Shown here: in pieces, positions 8,821-16,179 of the stretch | Layout: each line of letters starts with the position of its first letter | Numbering within the stretch: position 1 is the first letter of the stretch | Translations under genes and position numbers: made by a program | Notes under the pieces: generated by a model | The model's input: the letters and a program-made list of their open reading frames with translations, nothing else | What the model was told of the DNA's origin: nothing | Database searches by the model: none | Assembly (NCBI GenBank): GCA_964566545.1 | Contig: CAZMIX010000017.1 | Span: 1 to 43,417 of the forward strand | DNA length: 43,417 bases | Direction: 5' to 3' | From: JAEYFP01 sp964566545 | GTDB lineage: Bacteria; Bacillota; Clostridia; Lachnospirales; Lachnospiraceae

Positions 8821-9828
8821 ATGGGAAAGGGAACAGGAAGAGGGCGCCTCAAAAAATTTGTCAGGGCATCACAGCCGATTTTTATGGCGCTGCTGCTCTT
8901 TTTGCAGGCGGGCTGCGGCTGGAAGGAGGACCCGGAATTTTCAGATCCGGCCATAGGGACACAGGAAAATCATGAGCCGCGCATTTTTGGCGCGACTTAC
9001 ATGCAGATGAACAATCCCTATTTTGAAATATTGAATAACAGCATCAAGGAGGTCGTCGAGTCAAACGGCGATATTCTGATCACGCGCGATCCGGCGAAGG
9101 ATCAGCAGAAGCAGAACGAGGAAATCGAGGAAATGATCGAGGACGGAGTTTCGGCCATTTTTTTAAATACCGTCGACTGGAAAACGGTAAAGCCGGCGCT
9201 GCTCGCGTGCCATGAGGCGGGTGTTCCCGTATTTGTCATGGATACGCCGGTCTACGATCAGGAATACACCGTTTCCATGATCGCTTCGGATAATTATAAC
9301 GCGGGCGTACAGTGCGCCACGGATTTGATGAAAAAAATGCGCGCGGCGAAAATCGTCGTACTTTCCGATGAAAGCACCGGCTCGATCGTCAGCAGGATCC
9401 AGGGCTTTAAGGATACGATAGCGGGGCATCCCGAATATAAGGTCGTCTACGAGGAACAGGGGATGGGAGAGCTGGAGGTGTCTATGGACGTTATGAACGA
9501 ATTTCTGGAAAAGGATATCGAATTTGACGTTGTCATGGGCGGAAACGACCCGTCGGCACTCGGCGCGCTTGCGGCCCTGCAGGCGAACCATATGGAAAAA
9601 AACGTGAAAATATATGGCGTGGACGGTTCGCCGGACGCGAAGACGATGATCAGGCAGGGCTATATGGAGGCCACGAGCGCACAGTCCCCGAAGCAGATCG
9701 GACGGACGGTCGCCGAGAAGGCATACGGATATTTAAACGGCGAGACGATAGAAAAAAATATCGTAATCCCTGTGACGCTCATTACAAAAGAAAATCTGGA
9801 ACAGTATGATATTAACGGGTGGCAGTGA
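8821..9828 (+). CDS. Substrate-binding lipoprotein of a sugar-sensing histidine kinase system
   Basis: A paralogue of the receptor at 4961, sharing SDNYNAG, GGNDPSALGALAA, YGVDGSPD and the C-terminal NGWQ. Here it is encoded just ahead of a histidine kinase and regulator. The start at 8821 is chosen because AAGGGAG lies 4-5 nt upstream and gives a compact lipoprotein signal (basic KKFVR, hydrophobic FMALLLFL, lipobox LQAGC, C32). An in-frame ATG at 8755 would add an implausible charged extension. By analogy with XylFII-LytS, where a xylose-binding lipoprotein docks on a kinase, it probably senses the imported sugar rather than transporting it. That role is inferred from context. Confidence 0.88.
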   Translation: MGKGTGRGRLKKFVRASQPIFMALLLFLQAGCGWKEDPEFSDPAIGTQENHEPRIFGATYMQMNNPYFEILNNSIKEVVESNGDILITRDPAKDQQKQNEEIEEMIEDGVSAIFLNTVDWKTVKPALLACHEAGVPVFVMDTPVYDQEYTVSMIASDNYNAGVQCATDLMKKMRAAKIVVLSDESTGSIVSRIQGFKDTIAGHPEYKVVYEEQGMGELEVSMDVMNEFLEKDIEFDVVMGGNDPSALGALAALQANHMEKNVKIYGVDGSPDAKTMIRQGYMEATSAQSPKQIGRTVAEKAYGYLNGETIEKNIVIPVTLITKENLEQYDINGWQ

Positions 9829-11165
9829 TGCAGAACGAAAATACTTATTCACAGAAAATAATAGTTGTAAAGTTTGCGATGCTGTTTATCAATATCGCGG
9901 CGGTGCTCTTTGTCTCCCTGCTGATTTCGGTCACGACAAAGAAACTATGCGTACAGTTTATCGCGCGGGATTTTTTGGACGGTGTGAATGCGCTCCCGTC
10001 TAATCCGGGGCATCTCGTATTATATTGTGTGCTGCTTTTGATCAGTCTTGCGGTTTCTTTCAGCATCCGTGAAATCAGGGGAAATACGAATAACAGGATC
10101 CTGTTCGCGACCTTTATCTGCGATATGATCATCGGGATACTCATCGTATATTTGCTTAACTTTAATTACAACGGCATTATTCTGCTGATATTTGCGGATA
10201 TCGTCACCTATGCAAAGGATGAAAAAGGGAAGTTTGTCCTGATGTTTCTGGCGATCGGCAGCTTTCTCGTGGCGGATTATGAGCTGATTTCCCTTAGCTG
10301 GAGGCTTTTTTCCGTCTATTCTTATATGAATTATTACGAGTCCGCGGTGCAGCAGTATCTGCTCAGCATCTATAACGTGATGATTTCGATGAACATCGCC
10401 TCGTTTATCATTTATAGCGTTTGCGTCATTCAGGGACAGCGCGGCACGATCCACGAGGTAAACATGCTGTATGATAAGCTGTCCGAGGCAAACGAGAATC
10501 TCCAGAAGGCGAATACTCAATTGCAGGATTATGCGATGATCACGGAAAAGATGGGCGAGACAAAGGAGCGCAACCGCTTGGCAAGAGAGATCCACGATAC
10601 GCTCGGCCATCTGCTGACGGGCATTTCGGCGGGTCTGGACGGCTGTATCGAGACGGTGCTCAAGTCGCCCGAGGATACGAAGCGGCAGCTCGAGGTCATT
10701 TCCGATGTCGCCAGAGAGGGCATTCAAGATGTCCGGCGCTCGGTTAATGAGCTGCGCCCTGACTCGATAGAACGGCTGAGTCTGGAATATGCCGTCACAA
10801 AAATGATTACCGACATCAATTCCCTGACGCAGACAAAAATTTATCTGGATGCCTCGGTATCCAGACTGAAATATGATGAGGACGAAGAAAATGCGATCTA
10901 CCGGGTGATCCAGGAGAGCATCACGAATTCGATCCGTCATGGAAATGCGTCTGAAATCTGGGTGACGATGAAGGAGGTATGTTCGGAGCTGATTATTGTG
11001 ATTAAGGATAACGGCACGGGCTGCATGGAGATCAAGAAGGGCTTTGGAACGAAGCATATGCAGGAGCGGATCAAAATGCTGGATGGGACGATTTCCTTTG
11101 ACGGGAGCGACGGATTCAAGGTAGAAGCGAGGATTCCGATCAGATGGGGGGAAGAATATGATTAA
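9828..11165 (+). CDS. Membrane sensor histidine kinase, HisKA_3 (NarL/DesK) class
   Basis: A two-component kinase with about five to six N-terminal transmembrane helices (residues about 10-205), a short outside loop after the first helix, a coiled-coil-like linker (LYDKLSEANENLQKANTQLQDY), a HisKA_3 dimerisation domain with the phospho-accepting histidine in REIHDTLGH (about H256), and a C-terminal HATPase_c domain (N-box QESITNSIRHG, G-boxes DNGTGC and GFGTKHMQERI). The start at ATG 9828 overlaps the upstream stop (TGATG); an in-frame GTG at 9819 is possible. It overlaps its response regulator by 8 bp. The upstream lipoprotein is its likely input. Confidence 0.92.
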   Translation: MQNENTYSQKIIVVKFAMLFINIAAVLFVSLLISVTTKKLCVQFIARDFLDGVNALPSNPGHLVLYCVLLLISLAVSFSIREIRGNTNNRILFATFICDMIIGILIVYLLNFNYNGIILLIFADIVTYAKDEKGKFVLMFLAIGSFLVADYELISLSWRLFSVYSYMNYYESAVQQYLLSIYNVMISMNIASFIIYSVCVIQGQRGTIHEVNMLYDKLSEANENLQKANTQLQDYAMITEKMGETKERNRLAREIHDTLGHLLTGISAGLDGCIETVLKSPEDTKRQLEVISDVAREGIQDVRRSVNELRPDSIERLSLEYAVTKMITDINSLTQTKIYLDASVSRLKYDEDEENAIYRVIQESITNSIRHGNASEIWVTMKEVCSELIIVIKDNGTGCMEIKKGFGTKHMQERIKMLDGTISFDGSDGFKVEARIPIRWGEEYD

Positions 11166-11838
11166 AGTATTGATAGCGGACGATCAGGAGCTGATCAGAC
11201 AGGGTTTGCAGGTCGTGCTCAACAGCAGGGAAGGGCTTGAGGTGACGGATGCGGTCGCCAACGGGCAGGAGGTCATCAAAAGCATCCGAAAGAACCGCCC
11301 CGACGTCATTTTGATGGACGTCAGAATGCCGAAAATGGACGGTGTGCAGTGCACAAAAATTATTAAGGAAAATTATCCGCAGATCAAAATCATTATTTTA
11401 ACGACGTTTGATGATGACGAGTATGTCTACAACGCGCTGAAATACGGCGCGAGCGGCTATTTGCTCAAGGGCGTTTCGATGGACGAGCTGGTGAGTGCCA
11501 TTTTTACCGTATACAATGGACTTGCGATGATCAATCCGGATATTGCGGCGAAGGTCGTGAAGCTGTTTTCGCAGATGGCGAAGGCGGATTATTCGATTCA
11601 GGTCGGTTCAAAGGGAGTTGAGGAAATCACCCGCGCGGAGTGGCGTGTGATCGAGCAGGTCGAGTATGGCGCATCCAATAAAGAGATCGCCGACGCGCTG
11701 AAGCTTTCGGAAGGGACGGTGCGCAATCATTTGAGCACGATTTTGGGCAAGCTGAAGCTGAGGGATCGGACGCAGCTCGCTATTTGGGCTGTGCAGACGG
11801 GTGTCAGTAAGATGAATCTGGAGAAGGACGATGAGTAA
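11158..11838 (+). CDS. Response regulator, NarL/FixJ family
   Basis: A receiver domain (residues 1-120) with the acidic pocket ADD (D8, D9), phospho-acceptor D54 in ILMDVRMP, the conserved Thr in ILTTFDDDEYVYNALKYGA and Lys in YLLKG. The C-terminal LuxR-type helix-turn-helix (about 155-215) shows EITRAEWRVIEQVEYGASNKEIADALKLS and GTVRNHLSTILGKL. At 226 residues it is standard length. It is coupled to the kinase by an 8-bp overlap and to the next gene by another 8-bp overlap. The likely targets are the transporter operon at 4961 and/or its own operon, but no binding site could be assigned. Confidence 0.93.
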   Translation: MIKVLIADDQELIRQGLQVVLNSREGLEVTDAVANGQEVIKSIRKNRPDVILMDVRMPKMDGVQCTKIIKENYPQIKIIILTTFDDDEYVYNALKYGASGYLLKGVSMDELVSAIFTVYNGLAMINPDIAAKVVKLFSQMAKADYSIQVGSKGVEEITRAEWRVIEQVEYGASNKEIADALKLSEGTVRNHLSTILGKLKLRDRTQLAIWAVQTGVSKMNLEKDDE

Positions 11839-13141
11839 ATGGCAGAAGGGTATTGCCGTGCTGGCCATTTTGGCGGCAGCGGCGGGACTGGGCATATACG
11901 GAAAAATGAAAGAACCGGCGATCGTGCTGGAATTCGGGATGTTTGCCGGCAGCAACTGGGATGTGGCAAATGCGAACAGCTATGCCATCATCGATGAGGC
12001 GATCGCGCTGTTCGAGCAGGAGCATCCGGGCGTCACCGTGCATTATTCGAGCGGGATCATCAAGGATGAATATTCGGAATGGCTTTCACAAAAGGTTTTA
12101 AAAGGAGAGACGCCCGATGTTTTTATGGTGCTGACGAATGATTTCAACCAGTTTTCTTCCATCGGCATCATGAAGGATCTGGATGGCCTGATGAGCGAGG
12201 ATGAGGAATTCGATGAGAGCCGTTATTATGCGAGCACGCTGCATACGGGGAGATATTTGGGGCATCAGTACGCGCTTCCGTATGAGACGGTACCCAGCCT
12301 GATGTTTGTGAACAAGACTCTTCTTAATAAGAGCGGTTATGCTGTTCCGGACGAGGACTGGACCTGGGAGGATTTTTACGCTCTTTGCAAGGAGGTGACA
12401 AAGGATGCCGACGGCGACGGGCTGTACGACCAGTTTGGAAGCTACAATTATTCGTGGAAGGACGCTGTGTATTCGAACGGGGCCTCCCTTTTTGACGCGG
12501 ACGGAAAAGAAGCATTCTTTACAGACGACGCGGTCATTGAATCGATCAAGTACTGGAAAAAGATCAATGAGCTGAATCAGGGACAAAAGGTGACGCAGGA
12601 TGATTTTGACGGCGGTCATGTCGCTTTTATGCCGCTGCAGTTTTCCGATTACCGGACCTATAAGACCTACCCCTATAAAATCAAAAAATATACGACGTTT
12701 CAATGGGACTGTATCACGATGCCGGCGGGACCGAAGGGCGGAAACACTTCCGAAATCAACACGCTGCTGATGGGGATCAATTCCAGAACGGAGCACGAGA
12801 AGCTCGCATGGGAATTTTTAAAGCTGCTGACTTACAGCGAGAGCATTCAGATGGATATTTTCAAGTACTCCCAGGGAGCGTCCGTGATCAAAAGCGTGAC
12901 CGAGTCCGACGAAGCGGAATCGATGGTCCGCCAGGACATGGAGGAGGGCGAGAAAATCATCGACAACGGCCTTTTGAGCCGGGTGATCGAGGAAGGAACC
13001 GTCGCTCCGAAGTTCCAAAAGTACAGCGAAGCGATGGCGCTTGCGGACGGGGAAATCGGCAAGATATTCGAGGACGATAAAAATGTGGACAGCACCTTAA
13101 AAATTTTCCAGCGTTCGATTAGTAAGTATTTGAAGAAGTAG
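11831..13141 (+). CDS. Family 1 extracellular solute-binding protein, membrane-anchored
   Basis: A MalE/UgpB-type binding protein (SBP_bac_1). The N-terminus is MSKWQKG plus a hydrophobic stretch AIVLAILAAAAGLGIY-like (about residues 8-23) without a lipobox cysteine, so it is probably held by an uncleaved signal anchor. The fold follows: IALFEQEHPGVTVHY, TPDVFMVLTNDFNQFS, LPYETVPSLMFVNKTLL, DWTWEDFYALCKEV, MPAGPKGGN, AWEFLKLLT. It starts inside the regulator gene. No CUT1 permeases adjoin it, which is unusual for this family. It may provide further ligand input to the kinase or serve a remote transporter. A strong terminator follows. Confidence 0.85.
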   Translation: MSKWQKGIAVLAILAAAAGLGIYGKMKEPAIVLEFGMFAGSNWDVANANSYAIIDEAIALFEQEHPGVTVHYSSGIIKDEYSEWLSQKVLKGETPDVFMVLTNDFNQFSSIGIMKDLDGLMSEDEEFDESRYYASTLHTGRYLGHQYALPYETVPSLMFVNKTLLNKSGYAVPDEDWTWEDFYALCKEVTKDADGDGLYDQFGSYNYSWKDAVYSNGASLFDADGKEAFFTDDAVIESIKYWKKINELNQGQKVTQDDFDGGHVAFMPLQFSDYRTYKTYPYKIKKYTTFQWDCITMPAGPKGGNTSEINTLLMGINSRTEHEKLAWEFLKLLTYSESIQMDIFKYSQGASVIKSVTESDEAESMVRQDMEEGEKIIDNGLLSRVIEEGTVAPKFQKYSEAMALADGEIGKIFEDDKNVDSTLKIFQRSISKYLKK

Positions 13142-13155
13142 CGGTACCCTTTCCG

Positions 13156-13184
13156 GAGCAGGCGGCAAGCCTGCTCTATTTTGT
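13156..13184 (+). terminator. Rho-independent terminator of the sensor operon
   Basis: GAGCAGGC (13156-13163), loop GGCAA, GCCTGCTC (13169-13176), then TATTTTG. The perfect 8-bp GC-rich stem closes the 4961-13141 region and touches the 3' end of the convergent methyltransferase gene. Confidence 0.85.
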
Positions 13185-13970
13185 TCCATATAACATCCCC
13201 ATTGTACCTACCATAAAAGGAAGCTTTAAAACGCGGGGGATAAAATCCGATTTACTCGTATCGATGAAGTGAACGTCATCTACACCTGATTTTTTTAAGA
13301 GTACAATTAAATCATTTATATCCGGATAACAGGTATGTAACAAAAACAAATCCTGAAATACAAAATGTCCCCCCTTTTTTACTACTCGTAAGGCTTCTTC
13401 TATAACGTTATATTTGTTATCGCTATCTTTTACTTCATGAAAAGTTAAATTGCTGACCACTAAATCGAAGGAGTTATCGTCAAAGGGAAGTTTAGAGGCG
13501 CTCGCCCTGATAAAATCAGTTCTTGAAGAAACGCCTTCTATACGGCTGTTTTCTTCACATCGTTTCTTTGAGTAACCCCATGACCCACCCCAGTAATCGA
13601 CCCCGGTGATTTGCGCATTTGCATATTTTTTTGCCAGTTTAATTGTCAAAGCCGCACTTCCGCATCCGATATCCAAAGCTTTTCCGCAACCATTCCAATT
13701 AATTTGCGCCATAAGAAGTTCAAGAATCTTGTTTTGAACATTTCCGCCTTTAGACGAAAAAAGATACCTCGCCGTACAAAAATATATTACACATATAAAA
13801 ACCAGAACCGTTAACAGGACAAGTGTCATTTTAATCGGCAACCAGCCAGGCTGCCCTATCCACAGTATTACATCTGATATCGTAAATAAAAGAAAAACGA
13901 TAACGACCTTTCTTATCAATTCTGTTGAAACCCAATTTCCGTAGTTAAGATTTTCTGTGTCAGCGTTCAT
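13176..13970 (-). CDS. Class I SAM-dependent methyltransferase with N-terminal membrane helices
   Basis: The N-terminal 75 residues contain two to three hydrophobic segments (VVIVFLLFTISDVILWI, MTLVLLTVLVFICVIYFC). A methyltransferase domain follows with motif I ALDIGCGSAALTIKLA, a motif II acidic residue in ITGVDYWG, FDLVVSNLTFHEV and VKKGGHFVFQDLF. The acceptor substrate is unknown; the membrane tether suggests a lipid or lipophilic compound. It lies 26 nt downstream of a TetR gene on the same strand, and the two probably form an operon. The DNA here looks more AT-rich than flanking operons. Confidence 0.82.
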   Translation of the reverse strand: MNADTENLNYGNWVSTELIRKVVIVFLLFTISDVILWIGQPGWLPIKMTLVLLTVLVFICVIYFCTARYLFSSKGGNVQNKILELLMAQINWNGCGKALDIGCGSAALTIKLAKKYANAQITGVDYWGGSWGYSKKRCEENSRIEGVSSRTDFIRASASKLPFDDNSFDLVVSNLTFHEVKDSDNKYNVIEEALRVVKKGGHFVFQDLFLLHTCYPDINDLIVLLKKSGVDDVHFIDTSKSDFIPRVLKLPFMVGTMGMLYGTK

Positions 13971-13996
13971 TTTTGTTTCCTGCCTCCATATAGCTA

Positions 13997-14587
13997 TTAT
14001 TGTTCCAGTGTACTTTTCCAGCCGCCGTAAATAAACTTTAAAAATTCATCAAAGTGGCCGGCTGCTTGTTCTTTGGTTTTTCCTTCGACTATAAGCTGCT
14101 CAATGACACCGATATAAAATCCGGCAACAGAGCGTAAAAAAAGTCTCGATAAGTTTTTGTCGGGTGCAAGCTGTCTGACCCAATTTTCCAATACATCCGC
14201 AACTAAATCAATCAAATGATTTTTGTAACCCTGCAAAGAGGAACCGGAAGAATATAAGAAAAGAAGTTTGATATCTTCGCTATGACTAAACGCAAACTTT
14301 ATAAAATTGTAAATAGCATCTTTTTGTGCATCGATATTGTAAGTGTTTGCATATTTGTTCCGGCTTTGTAATTGCCTTAACCCTTCCTGCATTTCCAGAA
14401 TAGTCGGTTCCACAACAGCACAAAATAAGGCGTCTTTGTCTTTGAAGTAATTATATATATTACTTTTTGAAGTTTTTGCATTCGCTGTAATGATCCGCAC
14501 GGATGCCTTTTCGAAACCGTTTTTTAAGAACTCATCCCTGGCAACCTTTAAAATATTATTTTTTATTTCTTCTTTAGGAATTTGCAC
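13997..14587 (-). CDS. TetR/AcrR family transcriptional regulator
   Basis: A 196-residue protein. The N-terminal helix-turn-helix (residues about 10-55) has the TetR pattern: ILKVARDEFLKNGFEKASVRIITANAK in outline, then SNIYNYFKDKDALFCAVVE. The C-terminal two-thirds is the divergent ligand-binding helical region. The start is GTG at 14587, with GGAG 8 nt upstream, and that ribosome binding site lies inside the 12-mer repeated on both sides of the assembly gap. It is probably autoregulatory and controls the adjacent methyltransferase. Its own promoter falls at or beyond the gap and cannot be read. Confidence 0.88.
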   Translation of the reverse strand: MQIPKEEIKNNILKVARDEFLKNGFEKASVRIITANAKTSKSNIYNYFKDKDALFCAVVEPTILEMQEGLRQLQSRNKYANTYNIDAQKDAIYNFIKFAFSHSEDIKLLFLYSSGSSLQGYKNHLIDLVADVLENWVRQLAPDKNLSRLFLRSVAGFYIGVIEQLIVEGKTKEQAAGHFDEFLKFIYGGWKSTLEQ

Positions 14588-14601
14588 AATTTACACTCCA
14601 T

Positions 14602-14701
14602 NNNNNNNNNNNNNNNNNNNNNNNNNNNNNNNNNNNNNNNNNNNNNNNNNNNNNNNNNNNNNNNNNNNNNNNNNNNNNNNNNNNNNNNNNNNNNNNNNNN
14701 N
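14602..14701. other. 100-N assembly gap flanked by a repeated 12-mer
   Basis: Exactly 100 N, the usual placeholder length. The 12 bases TTTACACTCCAT occur immediately before (14590-14601) and immediately after (14702-14713) the gap. The real distance is therefore unknown and may be very small, or may hide a repeat. From here to 15007 there is no gene: 14714-14880 holds only AT-rich DNA and an imperfect hairpin (14836-14865), followed by the fatty-acid operon promoter. Confidence 0.95.
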
Positions 14702-14878
14702 TTTACACTCCATCAATTTCCTTATAAAAAACGGCGGTATTTTACGGGCTTTTATAAATTAATTTTCTATAAACGACTGTTCATTTGCACGAATAAATCA
14801 TGATGCTTTGGTAACATTAAAAAAGCAGATAAAAAGGCATTTGGAAATGATATCTTTCGAATGCCGCTTTCATTTTAC

Positions 14879-14907
14879 TTGACAAAAGTGCAAATGGGAG
14901 ATAATAT
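14879..14907 (+). promoter_or_regulatory. Promoter of the fatty-acid synthesis operon
   Basis: TTGACA (14879-14884), 17-bp spacer, TAATAT (14902-14907). Transcription should start near 14914, inside the operator array that begins one base after the -10 box. Confidence 0.75.
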
Positions 14908-14952
14908 TTTGATTGTCAAATAGTTTGAGTGTCAAATAGTTTGAAATTCAAA
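14908..14952 (+). promoter_or_regulatory. Triple FabT-like operator
   Basis: Three palindromes in phase: TTTGATTGTCAAA (14908-14920), TTTGAGTGTCAAA (14924-14936) and TTTGAAATTCAAA (14940-14952). Their period is exactly 16 bp, and the linker TAG is kept between them. The TTTGA-N3-TCAAA core matches the known FabT box of streptococci and lactococci, and a FabT-like MarR regulator is the last gene of this operon. Binding over the transcription start predicts repression. Confidence 0.8.
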
Positions 14953-15007
14953 CAAAATGCGACAAAAAATAAAAGTAAAAAGTCGAAAAAGTAAAAGGAG
15001 ACGGAAT

Positions 15008-15238
15008 ATGCTGGAGAAATTGAAAGAAATCGTAAAAGAGCAGTTGAATGCGGAAGCGGAAATTACGGAGGCAACGTCCTTCAAAGAGGATTTGGGAGCG
15101 GATTCCTTAGACCTTTTTGAACTCGTGATGGCGATGGAGGAAGAGTTTGGAATAGAAATACCGCCCGAGGATCTGGAGCAAATTTTGACTGTTGGGGATA
15201 TTATCCGTTACTTAAAGGAACACGGTGTGGAGGAATAG
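15008..15238 (+). CDS. acpP: Acyl carrier protein
   Basis: A 76-residue acidic four-helix protein that carries acyl chains on phosphopantetheine. The attachment serine is S33 in GADSLDLFELVMAMEEEFGIEI. The start at 15008 has AAAGGAG ending at 15000, and the upstream in-frame ATG at 14957 would add a lysine-rich tail absent from the family. It is the first gene of the fab operon, 8 nt before fabK, and directly downstream of the triple operator. Confidence 0.96.
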   Translation: MLEKLKEIVKEQLNAEAEITEATSFKEDLGADSLDLFELVMAMEEEFGIEIPPEDLEQILTVGDIIRYLKEHGVEE

Positions 15239-15246
15239 GCAAAACG

Positions 15247-16170
15247 ATGAAGACGAGAATTACGGAGCTGTTGGGAATCGAAGAACCGATCATTCAGGGT
15301 GGTATGGCGTGGGTAGCCGAGCACCGGCTGGCGGCTGCCGTATCTGAGGCGGGCGGTCTTGGTCTGATCGGCGCGGCGAGCGCGCCGCCCGAAGTAGTAC
15401 GGGAAGAAATCCGAAAGGTAAAAGAGATAACAAAAAAGCCTTTTGGCGTCAATGTCATGCTGATAAACCCAAATGCAGACGAGGTGGCAAAAATCGTCAT
15501 TGAGGAGGGTGTGCCCGTCGTGACGACGGGAGCGGGCAATCCCGCAAGACTTCTTCCGATTTGGAAGGAAGCCGGTATCCGGGTCATTCCGGTTGTTGCA
15601 AGCGTCGCAATGGCGAGGCTGATGGAAAAGGCCGGAGCGGATGCTGTTGTTGCGGAAGGGACGGAGTCCGGCGGGCATATCGGCGCGGCCACGACGATGA
15701 CACTTGTGCCGCAGGTAGTAGATGCGGTGAAAATCCCGGTCATTGCGGCAGGTGGGATCGCGGACGGCAGAGGTCTTGCGGCGGCGTTTATGCTCGGTGC
15801 GCAGGCAGTGCAGATGGGTACACGATTTGTGACGGCTGCGGAATCTATCGCACACCCGAACTTTAAGGAACGGATCTGTAAGGCAAAGGACATCGATTCC
15901 GAGGTGACCGGAAGGAGTACGGGTCATCCGATTCGTGTGCTGCGCAACCAGATGACAAAGGTATATTTGCGCATGGAGCAGGAGGGTGTGCCGTTTGAAG
16001 AGTTGGAACGGCTGACACTGGGTTCGCTGAAAAAGGCGGTCATCGATGGTGATATAAAAAACGGAAGCCTGATGGCCGGACAGATAGCCGGACTTATCAA
16101 GGAAGAGAAAACATGCCGGGAAATTATCCGGGAAATCATAAGCGAAGCAGAAGCGCTGCTAAAGTGTTAA
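15247..16170 (+). CDS. fabK: Enoyl-[acyl-carrier-protein] reductase II (FMN-dependent)
   Basis: Catalyses the last reduction of the elongation cycle with NAD(P)H and FMN; it replaces FabI in many Firmicutes. The 2-nitropropane-dioxygenase-like TIM barrel is evident: IEEPIIQGGMAWVAEHRLAAAVSEAGGLGLIG in outline, FGVNVML, VVTTGAGNP, AEGTESGGHIG, PVIAAGGIADGRG and GAQAVQMGTRF. At 307 residues it is typical length. It lies between acpP and fabD. No fabI is seen in the window, so FabK is the enoyl reductase of this system, with expected triclosan tolerance as a family property. Confidence 0.94.
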   Translation: MKTRITELLGIEEPIIQGGMAWVAEHRLAAAVSEAGGLGLIGAASAPPEVVREEIRKVKEITKKPFGVNVMLINPNADEVAKIVIEEGVPVVTTGAGNPARLLPIWKEAGIRVIPVVASVAMARLMEKAGADAVVAEGTESGGHIGAATTMTLVPQVVDAVKIPVIAAGGIADGRGLAAAFMLGAQAVQMGTRFVTAAESIAHPNFKERICKAKDIDSEVTGRSTGHPIRVLRNQMTKVYLRMEQEGVPFEELERLTLGSLKKAVIDGDIKNGSLMAGQIAGLIKEEKTCREIIREIISEAEALLKC

Positions 16171-16179
16171 GGAGGAGCC

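Noticed and set aside
10020..11057. Long antisense open frame (345 codons) over the histidine kinase gene
   Set aside because: Its composition is His/Arg/Asp-rich with no recognisable domain, as expected from the complement of a GC-biased coding frame; the sense strand has clear kinase motifs.
14490..14762. An open frame spanning the N gap on the plus strand
   Set aside because: It exists only because N codons are not read as stops; the real coding content here is the minus-strand TetR gene.
14836..14865. Imperfect hairpin GGCATT...AATGCC upstream of the fab promoter
   Set aside because: It has wobble pairs and no proper T-run; it could be a weak terminator, but it is not strong enough to list as one.
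14908..14952. Short regular repeats that might be taken for a CRISPR array
   Set aside because: The unit is only 16 bp, there are no spacers, and each unit is a FabT-type palindrome at a promoter.
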